Of a stretch of DNA of 64,000 nucleotides, positions 8,289 to 15,994 are shown one piece after another (within the stretch, counting starts at the first letter, position 1; each line of letters opens with the position of its first letter). This DNA comes from Pseudahrensia aquimaris. GTDB taxonomy: Bacteria > Pseudomonadota > Alphaproteobacteria > Rhizobiales > Rhizobiaceae. Made by a program: the position numbers and the translations under genes. The stretch spans positions 1-64,000 of the forward strand of contig NZ_JBHTJV010000002.1 of the NCBI RefSeq assembly GCF_042676045.1. The letters are read 5' to 3'. The notes beneath the pieces were generated by a model. The model saw only the letters and a program-made list of their open reading frames with translations, searched no databases and was not told the origin of the DNA.

Positions 8289-8923
8289 CCGCCGATAGGA
8301 ATCATCAACCCGGTGAAGAACCGCAGCTTAAGCTGAGGTTACTGAATGTGTCCGAAGGTCGCTGGAGCGTTTTGGCCGACTTCTTGACTGTTGTAGCCGT
8401 CATAGGTGCTTTCATAACAGCAGGCTTTGCCGGCCTCGAATATTTCGAACGTAGGGAAGCGATGCGCGCCGAGCGGACTCTAAAGCTCGTCGATCTGTGG
8501 GAGGATGAACGCCATCGTGCCGCTTTTCGAGATCTCGGCAGCGCAACGCTCGTCTTCTATCGCTCTGTCGATATCGAAGATCTCGCCTATGCGCGTTCAA
8601 ACCAACGGGCGAGAGAAAATCTGGAGCGCAAGCTTTTTACGACAGTGCTCGGCCGTGAAAATATCCGAAACCAGTTCGAGACCGTGACCAGTTTTTTCGC
8701 GCGTTTGTCATTATGTCTGAGCGGCAATCTCTGCGAGCATGACGTTGCCAGAACTTTCTTCTCGTCGCCATTTGCATCGGTCTGGAACTGCTATGCGCCT
8801 TACATCGAACTGCAACGCAGTTCGGTTACCTCTAATGTGCCGGGTCCGCTGGAAAATCTAGCCGTCACATTGCAGTCCGAAAACGCGCGATGCGAGGCGG
8901 CAACGCTAGCAGAGCGGCGTTGA
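8285..8923 (+). CDS. Single-pass membrane protein, unknown function (caspase operon)
   Basis: 212 residues, ATGA overlap with the preceding gene. One membrane helix near residues 35-56 (FLTVVAVIGAFITAGFAG), then FERREAMRAERTLKLVDLWED and a mostly helical, charged domain. The pattern resembles the widespread but uncharacterised DUF4760-like one-helix proteins, which I cannot confirm. It probably anchors in the inner membrane with the larger domain in the cytoplasm. A small CGGCGT/ACGCCG hairpin overlaps its stop codon. Confidence 0.6.
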   Translation: MTADRNHQPGEEPQLKLRLLNVSEGRWSVLADFLTVVAVIGAFITAGFAGLEYFERREAMRAERTLKLVDLWEDERHRAAFRDLGSATLVFYRSVDIEDLAYARSNQRARENLERKLFTTVLGRENIRNQFETVTSFFARLSLCLSGNLCEHDVARTFFSSPFASVWNCYAPYIELQRSSVTSNVPGPLENLAVTLQSENARCEAATLAERR

Positions 8924-9068
8924 GACGCCGACATGCATAAGCCGTATTCAGATCAATCTGGATAGAAGTTAAATAACAAATCTTCTGAATTGTGTTTGCC
9001 ATTCCACTCTCCCTTAATCTTGGCTGTGAACCACTACAGGTTGGCACATTCAGGACAGTGATGATCAC

Positions 9069-9121
9069 TGGCCGGAAGCAGTCATTACGTTTGTGGGGCT
9101 TGGGAGCAAAAAGCGAACGTC
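9069..9121 (+). repeat. Dispersed two-part intergenic repeat, copy 2
   Basis: TGGCCGGAAGCAGTCATT at 9069-9086, 19-nt spacer, then GCAAAAAGCGAACGTC at 9106-9121. It sits between the convergent genes ending at 8923 and 9186. Confidence 0.5.
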
Positions 9122-9185
9122 AAAATGGCTCGTTTGCAAAACCAGCTAACGGCAACAGAGCGGACTTTGCTGCCGCTCAGACTAC

Positions 9186-9893
9186 TCATGTTGCGGAGCA
9201 ATAAGCGTCTTCTCGCATGATTGGAGCACTGGTCGAAACGTTGAGTGCGGCTGCAATTTTGACGTCTTGGGCAAAGCCAAGTTCACATAACTCGACACCT
9301 GATACTGAGCCAATCAATCGGTCAAATAAGTTCAATTTAGCTGAATAAAAGGCATCGCGTGCCACGATGGCTTCTGGTGAAAAGGAACCGCTTAGCGCGG
9401 AGATTATCGCACCTGCGCCTATCAAGTCTTCTATGGCTGGTCTTAAACTGCCATCCTTCCAGCGCTCACCTGCCGGGATAACTGCAAGTGTGCCACTCCC
9501 AACCATTTTCATGGCCTCCTGCGCGACAGATGTGGCGTTGCGCAAACAACCAGCAAAAACAGGCTTTGCCTTTGCAGCGAACGAAATACGCGACCCATTT
9601 GGCGAGGGCAAAACCAGACGGGTTCCGTGGGGTATCTTTTGAAGGGTTGGCGCAGATAAACTAAAGCGCGAGGTTTTGTCAGAGCGCTTCCCCGCAAGTT
9701 GTGCATTCCTACGACGCGCTTCCTGTGATGCTGCTTCACGGTCATCTATTGGGAAAGGGAAGACACGCGCGCCATTTGAACAAGCGACGTCAACGCATGT
9801 CGAGAATGATAGTACGTCCACCACGACAAAGGCGTCGGCGCGGTCAAGCATCGCGTTTGCACCAGCCAAACCCCATTCGGAGATCACATGCAT
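9186..9893 (-). CDS. ComB-like 2-phosphosulfolactate phosphatase family protein
   Basis: About 235 residues. The segments VVVDVLSFSTCVDVACSNGA near the N-terminus, LVLPSPNGSRIS in the middle and the VIPAGERW loop are the hallmarks of the ComB family. Methanogen ComB dephosphorylates 2-phospho-3-sulfolactate in coenzyme M synthesis. Many bacteria without CoM carry homologues of unknown substrate, possibly acting in sulfolactate metabolism. No other sulfonate gene is adjacent. ATG at 9893 is chosen over TTG at 9902 because GGTGGA lies 11 bp upstream. It is transcribed convergently to the caspase operon. Confidence 0.75.
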   Translation of the reverse strand: MHVISEWGLAGANAMLDRADAFVVVDVLSFSTCVDVACSNGARVFPFPIDDREAASQEARRRNAQLAGKRSDKTSRFSLSAPTLQKIPHGTRLVLPSPNGSRISFAAKAKPVFAGCLRNATSVAQEAMKMVGSGTLAVIPAGERWKDGSLRPAIEDLIGAGAIISALSGSFSPEAIVARDAFYSAKLNLFDRLIGSVSGVELCELGFAQDVKIAAALNVSTSAPIMREDAYCSAT

Positions 9894-10243
9894 ATTCCGC
9901 AAATTCCACCGCGCTACGTTTTCCTGACAAAACTATCTCTCCATATTGCTAAAGTCACCTATGGGCTCGATCCAGCCGTTAACGTTATTGTGAAGCATGC
10001 CGACTTAACTGGCCGATAGCGGTCATTGAAGCAGTTGACGATTGAATAAAAATCGGACTGTTTTTGGCACTTAGCTGAAGCGGGTAAGTCGCGTGTTCAG
10101 AAGATTGCTCCCTAATCCTTAATGACCGACCAGGGGCGGACAGCTAAGCACAGTACGGAATTCTAACGCCGCATTTGACAATGGTCCTAACTGTCCAGTG
10201 CATCCCTATTTGCGGATGAGCTTATTCGGCTCTCATCTGTTTG
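9894..10243. other. Gene-free stretch with one dispersed repeat
   Basis: No gene recognised. It holds the upstream region of the ComB-like gene, copy 3 of the two-part repeat (10010-10062), and the 3' flank of the permease gene ending at 10244. Confidence 0.4.
10010..10062 (+). repeat. Dispersed two-part intergenic repeat, copy 3 (degenerate)
   Basis: TGGCCGATAGCGGTCATT at 10010-10027 differs from copy 1 at one base in 18. After 20 nt a weak match to the second half follows (AAAATCGGACTG). Confidence 0.5.
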
Positions 10244-11518
10244 TCAGCGAATCCGAGAGCGCTGGAAACGGTCGACGGCCCAATACGTGATCGCGCTTAT
10301 CGCAAAGCCGATCAGCGAGGCTGCGTCTGGCAGAACGAGGGTTAACATAAGCGTAGTCGCTACCCCTGCATTGAGCGAAATCCATGCCGCTTCTGTCGTT
10401 GGGCGCGATAGGAAAAAAGCGCCGAGAACACACGGGAGCAAGACCGTAAGGCTGCTAAACGCCGCGATGACGGTGCTGAGGATGTCCCCGGCAAGCCATG
10501 CCAGCGTCGCCGTTACAAAAAAAAGTACCGTGACCGCCACGCGCATTTTCGCAAGCCCCGCACCTAAGCGCTCAAAAGACGAAATCAGCGGCATAACAAA
10601 CGTGTCGATGGACGAGATGATGGCCACCATGAAGAGCAGATCCGCAAGCCACGCCTTTTCCGATGGCATGAACGTGCGAAAGCTTTGCAGCACATCGCCG
10701 GTGGGAGACGGCAACATGCCTGCCCACCACACAGCGCCGTAAACCACCGCGCACAAAGGTGCCGCAACAACAAATGCACCCCGCGCGATTGACGCGTCAC
10801 GAGCAGTCGCCATGCGGTGCCAGTTGTCGACCGCCAGAACGGGGGTTATCGGCACGAACAAGACAATGCCGATTAGCAGGGAAATGTTGTGGGGGCCAAG
10901 ATCAAGGAACGGCCGTGGCTCGGCCTGAAAAGCGCTGAAGCCGGCGATCAGAACAGCAACCAAAGCCAGCAAGACGGCCGCCTGAATGACATCCGTATTG
11001 GTGGCAGCCTGATAGCCCCCCACGATGGAATATACAGCCACAGATGCGGTTGCAATGATGAGCGATAGAAACGGCGAAAGCTGCGTCGCTTCCGACAAGA
11101 TGACTGTCAGCGCCGCCAATTGCACAGCGCTGCGCAGCAGGAATATCAAACTGATGGGCAGCCAGACCGGCCAGATCGAGTTGTCTCCATGGCGAACAAC
11201 AATCAGATCTACCAGCGCATAGGTTCCTGTTTCGCAGCATTGCGCATGAATACGCGGGGCCAACCATGCGCAAAGCAGAAGACCCAGAGTATAAGAAATC
11301 GCGATGGATATTCCGATCAGCGGGCTGGCCTGCGTGAACAGGTAAATGGCAACGAATGTGCCGATCCCAACATTGGAACATACAACGCTGCACGCGGATG
11401 AGAGCAGATTGGTTGCGCCGTTGTTGAAGGCGAAAGCGTGCGCGTCGACATGACGGCTACGCACCACCGCCAACACCAGAGGCATTGCAAGTACAGCCAC
11501 CAGTCCAATACTCAGCAT
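10244..11518 (-). CDS. Sodium:solute symporter (SSS)-like permease
   Basis: About 424 residues, almost wholly hydrophobic with some 12-13 predicted membrane helices. The YSIVGGYQAATNTDVIQA segment corresponds to the conserved SSS-family motif (GG-x-A-x-x-TD-x-x-Q), and FVPITPVLAVDNWHRMATA matches the later Q/D-W-R region. It is shorter than many SSS transporters (about 500). The substrate cannot be read from sequence. ATG at 11518 fits better than TTG at 11533. It lies 25 bp downstream of the LuxR-type gene on the same strand, so the two are probably one operon and may share a ligand. Confidence 0.7.
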   Translation of the reverse strand: MLSIGLVAVLAMPLVLAVVRSRHVDAHAFAFNNGATNLLSSACSVVCSNVGIGTFVAIYLFTQASPLIGISIAISYTLGLLLCAWLAPRIHAQCCETGTYALVDLIVVRHGDNSIWPVWLPISLIFLLRSAVQLAALTVILSEATQLSPFLSLIIATASVAVYSIVGGYQAATNTDVIQAAVLLALVAVLIAGFSAFQAEPRPFLDLGPHNISLLIGIVLFVPITPVLAVDNWHRMATARDASIARGAFVVAAPLCAVVYGAVWWAGMLPSPTGDVLQSFRTFMPSEKAWLADLLFMVAIISSIDTFVMPLISSFERLGAGLAKMRVAVTVLFFVTATLAWLAGDILSTVIAAFSSLTVLLPCVLGAFFLSRPTTEAAWISLNAGVATTLMLTLVLPDAASLIGFAISAITYWAVDRFQRSRIR

Positions 11519-11543
11519 CGGCCCCCGCCCCAATCACAAATAA

Positions 11544-13457
11544 CTAGCGGGATAGCCATCCTATGGCACCGCCCATAATACGGGCCACCATTTCGGTTTG
11601 TCCGTCAACCCCCATCTTTTCATATGTCCGCTTCAAATGGGTGCGAACGGTATTGATGGATACACCGAAACGTTCGGCCACAGCGCTCGGACCGTGGCCG
11701 CGTGTCACATGTAATGCAACGGCGGCTTCCTGCCGTGTAAGTCCGTAAGAGAGTTCAAGCATGGAAATGCGTGTGTCCTCATCGGAGTATTCTTCATTCT
11801 GGCTGCGTAGCACCAGCAGGCCGGCCGGCGCTGTGTCACCGCCTGCACCAAGCTGCAAAGCATCGGGCCGGAAATAAAAGCCCAACGGATGGCCGCCAAT
11901 CGAGAGGACCGACGTTTCCTGCCCGCTCATAATCTGATTTCGAAAATCAGCATCCATAACGGCATCGAGGAGGCTCTCGACGCTATCGTCTGCATTTAAA
12001 CCCGCGGCCAGACAAGATTGGCGCAACACCTGACCAAAAGCTTCGTTGTGGTGCAGCAGCTTATATTGGGTGGATAGCAGAGCCGTACCAATTTCGAGGC
12101 GTTCAACTACGGTTTGCAGCACCATGCCGAGCGCCGTGGAGGCAACCATACGCTGGTTGATTGTGTAGGACCGATCCCAATGCGGCATCAGAGCTTGCAA
12201 CGTAGTTTCGATGCGGCGCCGTTCTTCGGTGCCGCTGCGCTCCATGTTGATTGCGATGCGGTAGAGAATTTCAATCCACAGCGTCTCGTCGTCGACGGCA
12301 TCATAGCAAAGCGCGATCAATTGGTCGGTGTCGAGCGCCTCGCCGTTTCTATCGCGTCTAAACCGTTCCAAAACCTCCTGCGAAATAGCCTCGAACGTTT
12401 CAGCCACCAGTCCGTCCGTTGAGGCCAGCGGCATATCGCCTTCCACCCAGTTCACAAGGTGTTCGGATATATTAAGTGTCGCCTCATCAAGCAAAATCGC
12501 CGTACGACCGCCTTCAATGATCGCCAGTTCAATTTCGTTTACACCGGCGCGGTCAAACCATTTGCGGATCGGCGTGACCAGTTTGCCGTTGGCAATGAGT
12601 GGGTCTTCCTCTCCGTAGAGAAGCAAGATGCTGCTTTCGCTGTCGATGGACACATCTTTTGGCCAGTTCCACGCCCGTTCCATGCCGGAGAAAATTTCCG
12701 ACCAATATCCCAATGTGGGAACCGTGAACCCAAGTGGGTCAGCAACGACGGCATCGACCAGATTGGCGTCCGCCGACATGACATCGGCAAGGTGGCGCCG
12801 CTCTTTCAGCCGCGCACCGAGAAAACTGTAGAGATGATGATGTGTCTGTTCGTCCGGCTCATCGTGCGGCTTCAGCTTCATGCGGGCACGACAGAAGGCG
12901 CGGGCCAACATGGCAACCGTTGGTTGATTGGCGGGCAATGTCAACACAAGATGACGGGCGAGGCGCGGCTCTCGTTTGAGAACTTCTAGCGTCAAAAGCG
13001 CGGTTATGTTCTGCGCAGCAACAACCCGCTGATCGAACGGAACGTCTTTGAAAGCGTGCGAAAGATGCGCCTGCATATCATCGATCAGCGCATCCCAGCC
13101 TTTCTGCGGCGTCAGGTGTCCCAGCGGTTGCGATGGCCCGGTTGAGCGACCATGAGCACGAAGATCGCCGCTCACCACGGTCCAGTCGCGCCTGTTCAGC
13201 GCCTGCGCCAATGGCATAAAATGACCGCTATGGGTTGGCTGGCTATGTCCGATAAATACAGTTGGCCGCCCCTGTTTCCCCGTCCATTTGCGCGTATGAA
13301 GAACAGTTCCGTCTTTTGCTACAAGATTGGCAGATTGGCCAGCATGAGACTCTTCGGATTGGATGGACTGAATGGACAAGAAACCTGTGAAATCTGAGTA
13401 TATGTTTTCCAGAGTATGCAGCCGGTACGCCAGTTCACGCAAGGCGGATGGCACCAA
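11544..13457 (-). CDS. LuxR-family regulator fused to a degenerate alpha/beta-hydrolase domain
   Basis: 637 residues. Residues about 45-335 have the shape of a lysophospholipase-like alpha/beta hydrolase: VFIGHSQPTHSGHFMPLAQA, then VVSGDLRAHGRS, and LLLLYGEEDPLI near the acid. The nucleophile elbow, normally GHSMGG, reads AAQNIT with Gln149 in the serine position, and the usual late histidine is EGGRTAIL. The triad is therefore lost and the domain probably binds a ligand. A linker of about 220 residues leads to a C-terminal GerE/LuxR HTH (LTRQEAAVALHVTRGHGPSAVAERF is its first part, then SINTVRTHLKRTYEKMG). There is no ATG near the start; TTG 13457 or GTG 13454 are the candidates because an in-frame stop precedes them. 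It lies between a permease gene and the exported-protein cluster. Confidence 0.8.
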   Translation of the reverse strand: MVPSALRELAYRLHTLENIYSDFTGFLSIQSIQSEESHAGQSANLVAKDGTVLHTRKWTGKQGRPTVFIGHSQPTHSGHFMPLAQALNRRDWTVVSGDLRAHGRSTGPSQPLGHLTPQKGWDALIDDMQAHLSHAFKDVPFDQRVVAAQNITALLTLEVLKREPRLARHLVLTLPANQPTVAMLARAFCRARMKLKPHDEPDEQTHHHLYSFLGARLKERRHLADVMSADANLVDAVVADPLGFTVPTLGYWSEIFSGMERAWNWPKDVSIDSESSILLLYGEEDPLIANGKLVTPIRKWFDRAGVNEIELAIIEGGRTAILLDEATLNISEHLVNWVEGDMPLASTDGLVAETFEAISQEVLERFRRDRNGEALDTDQLIALCYDAVDDETLWIEILYRIAINMERSGTEERRRIETTLQALMPHWDRSYTINQRMVASTALGMVLQTVVERLEIGTALLSTQYKLLHHNEAFGQVLRQSCLAAGLNADDSVESLLDAVMDADFRNQIMSGQETSVLSIGGHPLGFYFRPDALQLGAGGDTAPAGLLVLRSQNEEYSDEDTRISMLELSYGLTRQEAAVALHVTRGHGPSAVAERFGVSINTVRTHLKRTYEKMGVDGQTEMVARIMGGAIGWLSR

Positions 13458-13508
13458 TCATCGTTTCGAAAAAGCGTCATTTTTTTGCACCTTTTTGATT
13501 GCAAATCG

Positions 13509-13847
13509 CTAATGACACAACGTCTCTGCCGAGACCGAAAAGTGCCTAACGTGGCCTCTCCACGGATGTCTTAGGCGATCTTGCCTGGCATTCAGACATG
13601 TGGCTGAAAGCGTCACGGCAAACGGGCGGTTGCAGAATGGTGGCGTCATCAGCAGGCGATGTATGCTTTTCCCCCCGCCGATCTTGAAAGTAGTTCTGCC
13701 GCCAAATTGTGACTCAACGGTCACCGAAAGGCGGGCAAGCGTACCCGCTTTGCGCGTATCCACTTTCAACAGGCAAGCGTGAGCGCCATTAGCCCAAAGG
13801 AGCAGTGCGAAACCGGCAAAGATGAGGGCTACCAAACTTCGCTGCAT
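13509..13847 (-). CDS. Small exported protein, unknown
   Basis: 112 residues. The signal peptide SLVALIFAGFALLLWANGAHA is followed by CLLKVDTRKAG, so processing just before a cysteine is possible, though a lipobox is not clear. No family recognised. It starts 3 bp after the stop of the gene at 13851 and is the last gene of a four-gene operon (DUF3137-like, LemA, 13851, 13509). Operon position and signal sequence support it as real. Confidence 0.55.
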   Translation of the reverse strand: MQRSLVALIFAGFALLLWANGAHACLLKVDTRKAGTLARLSVTVESQFGGRTTFKIGGGKSIHRLLMTPPFCNRPFAVTLSATCLNARQDRLRHPWRGHVRHFSVSAETLCH

Positions 13848-13850
13848 GGC

Positions 13851-14273
13851 TTACAAACCGCGAAACAGCAATTTGTCGTTGCGGTAGCGGCGAACCTTGC
13901 AATTGGCGCCCCGCACCGGTGCGCGACCCGCCATGGTGATGGTGCCGTTCTCCATCCAGCCATTCACTTCGTAGGTTGTAGGCTTGCAACCCCGGCGAAA
14001 CACACGGGCACGCCCGTTGATCTTGGAGCCGCCTGTCATCTGGTAAAGTTCTCCTTTGAAGAGAATGGTGCCGGGCTTGACCGACAGGCCGCGCCGCGGA
14101 TTTTCGTATTCGATGACCATCTGCCCGTCACAAACATGCACTGCCATTTCCGATCCGTTGTGATCGTAGAAGGCCATGTCGCAGCGCGGGGTTGCGGAGG
14201 CGGGGGCTGTCGACAAAGCGCTTGGCGCGATCAGCGCCGCCGCACCGGCGGCTAAGAGGGCGAGTTTTTTCAT
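13851..14273 (-). CDS. Exported protein sharing a domain with the 19360 gene
   Basis: 140 residues with signal peptide (KKLALLAAGAAALIAPSALS). The mature part aligns with residues about 25-130 of the SH3 protein at 19360: HNGSEMAV against HNGSLVDV, IEYENPRRGLSVKPGTILF against ITYLRPRDGLRRIGVRKGTLLF, ARVFRRGCKP against ARLFKAGCQP, and two matching cysteines. The two are paralogues, placed in opposite arms of one divergent cluster. Function is unknown. The upstream-extended frame to 14396 would overlap LemA; the ATG at 14273 directly before the signal peptide is preferred. Confidence 0.7.
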   Translation of the reverse strand: MKKLALLAAGAAALIAPSALSTAPASATPRCDMAFYDHNGSEMAVHVCDGQMVIEYENPRRGLSVKPGTILFKGELYQMTGGSKINGRARVFRRGCKPTTYEVNGWMENGTITMAGRAPVRGANCKVRRYRNDKLLFRGL

Positions 14274-14286
14274 GGGTCTTTCCGAT

Positions 14287-14883
14287 CTAGCGAGAGAGGG
14301 TGTCGAATTGCAGCTCGGGCGGCAAAAGGGCGGCGTCGTATTCGAGTTGCTCCATGGCAAACGGCTCCACCGTTGTGATGTTGTGGCGCGAGGCAATCAA
14401 GTTGCCGGGAAATGTCACCACGGCCGCGTTCAGCTTCTGCACATTTCCGTTGTAGAGACGGCGGGACGCCGCGATCTGGTCTTCCGTCTCTTCCAATTGC
14501 CGTTGCAGCTCTTGCACGTTCCCCGTTGCCGTAATTTCGGAATTGTCTTCGATGTGAACCCGCAAGCCCTGCAGCTTGGCGGAGAGATTGGCCTCAGCGG
14601 TTTCAATCAGTTTCGGGTCTTGGCTTGCCAGTGCCTTGTCGGCAGTTTTGCGGGCCTCGACAAGCTGTTCAAATATGCGCGTTTCGTGCCCCATTGCCGC
14701 TTTCACCGATGACAGCAGATTGGGCACGAGGTCGTGGCGCCGCTTGAGCTGAACTTCGACGCCCGACCAGCCCTCCTGGACCTTCGTCTGCGACCGCCGC
14801 AGCGAATTGTAGAGCACGATATAGACCACGATAATCGGCGAGATCATCATGATCGGGATAATGACGGAGCTTATGACTTCCAT
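14287..14883 (-). CDS. lemA: LemA family protein
   Basis: 198 residues. One N-terminal membrane helix (VIIPIMMISPIIVVYIVLY), then the LemA signature: YNSLRRSQTKVQEGWSGVEV, QLKRRHDLVPNLLSSVK, ETEDQIAASRRLYNGNV and TFPGNLIA near the C-terminus. LemA proteins are small helical inner-membrane proteins with the domain outside the cytoplasm. They are often next to DUF3137 or TPM-domain genes and linked to envelope stress or protease regulation, but their molecular role is unresolved. It starts 9 bp downstream of the DUF3137-like stop and is second in its operon. Confidence 0.9.
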   Translation of the reverse strand: MEVISSVIIPIMMISPIIVVYIVLYNSLRRSQTKVQEGWSGVEVQLKRRHDLVPNLLSSVKAAMGHETRIFEQLVEARKTADKALASQDPKLIETAEANLSAKLQGLRVHIEDNSEITATGNVQELQRQLEETEDQIAASRRLYNGNVQKLNAAVVTFPGNLIASRHNITTVEPFAMEQLEYDAALLPPELQFDTLSR

Positions 14884-14892
14884 GGTTCTGTC

Positions 14893-15858
14893 CTATTCGG
14901 CGTAATGTTTGAAAGAGGTGGCGGCGCTGGCGAAGTCATCGACCATCTCCGCCAAGACGTCGGCAACCGCCTGAGGGTCATCGAGGTTCAACAGGTCGTA
15001 TCCGGCCATGAAAATCCGGTCGCCGTCGATCAGGAACTGCGCCTTGTAGCGCAGGGCGAGGTCGATCATCGAAGTTTGCGTGGCGGGTGACAGCACCCGC
15101 AAAAGGTTGGCCTCGTCGGAGCTGTCATTGCGCAGCTTGATTTTAAAAATGTCGTTGAATTGGGAGGATTCGGTATCGAAATCGTTGCGCGAATCCCACA
15201 AGGCTTCGGCCAGCAGATCAGCTTTGACGCCTGTGTTGCGGGCGAGGGGAAAGCCCAAAACCATCGCAATGCCGTGGCCGTGCCCGCCTGTATTTCCCCT
15301 TGAATCGGTCTTCAATTCCTCGGCTGCGAGAACCATCACGGTCTTGCTCAACTGCGCACCCATCCAGAACGGCACACCGCTTTTCGTGCGTCCCCGATAG
15401 AGCGCTGCGATCTGGACAGGGATCGGCTGGCCGGGCCGCGAAGCCATCAATTGCCCGATTTCACGGTAGGCCCGCTCTACCGCAGGGTCGTAGGCGGCAT
15501 CGCCATTGCCTTCCTCGCGATCTTCAGCACTTGGCTGTTTTACCAAACGAAATGACCAGTCGTTGTCACGCGCCACGCAAAAATACGTCCAGCGTTCCCA
15601 TTGCTTGTCTTTGCGCAGCGCCTGCGCGACGAAAACCGCAGCAAACGATGCCAGCACGAGGCCCGAACCAACCAACATTGTTGCGTCGCCGTTCGGTCCA
15701 ACGAACAGAACCAAGAAGCCTAGAAGCGCCGTGAGAATGCCGATGGACGAAACCCATGGCGGGACGGTAATGCGCGTGCCCGGCTCGCTGACGGTTTGGC
15801 GCTCGCTCGGCATTTGGCCGTCGAACGGGTCCCAATCAGAGGCAATGTGTTCGGTCAT
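14893..15858 (-). CDS. DUF3137-like membrane protein
   Basis: About 321 residues from the ATG at 15858. Two adjacent membrane helices at residues about 38-83 (SIGILTALLGFLVLFVG and MLVGSGLVLASFAAVFVA) are followed by a soluble domain with the DUF3137 pattern (YRGRTKSGVPFWMGA, DLLNLDDPQAVADVL). Such proteins commonly pair with LemA, as here. It is the first gene of the leftward arm of a divergent promoter; the shared motif at 15916 lies 58 bp upstream. Confidence 0.65.
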   Translation of the reverse strand: MTEHIASDWDPFDGQMPSERQTVSEPGTRITVPPWVSSIGILTALLGFLVLFVGPNGDATMLVGSGLVLASFAAVFVAQALRKDKQWERWTYFCVARDNDWSFRLVKQPSAEDREEGNGDAAYDPAVERAYREIGQLMASRPGQPIPVQIAALYRGRTKSGVPFWMGAQLSKTVMVLAAEELKTDSRGNTGGHGHGIAMVLGFPLARNTGVKADLLAEALWDSRNDFDTESSQFNDIFKIKLRNDSSDEANLLRVLSPATQTSMIDLALRYKAQFLIDGDRIFMAGYDLLNLDDPQAVADVLAEMVDDFASAATSFKHYAE

Positions 15859-15915
15859 GATGGAAATTCTCCTTGCCTGCTGCGCCCATCGTGACAGCGC
15901 CAAACGCCTCCCGCA

Positions 15916-15933
15916 TCACCCATTTGAATGACG
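15916..15933. promoter_or_regulatory. Shared motif A in the divergent promoter (copy 1)
   Basis: TCACCCATTTGAATGACG, 58 bp before the DUF3137-like start and 62 bp before the VWA start. An 18-bp sequence differing at one base lies in the divergent promoter at 22274. Placing one copy midway between each pair of divergent starts points to a common regulator. Confidence 0.55.
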
Positions 15934-15994
15934 GTGGTGGCCGCAGGTCGCGTCTATAAAAAGACACGATCACATTTCGGGAGGCCCGCTGGTC

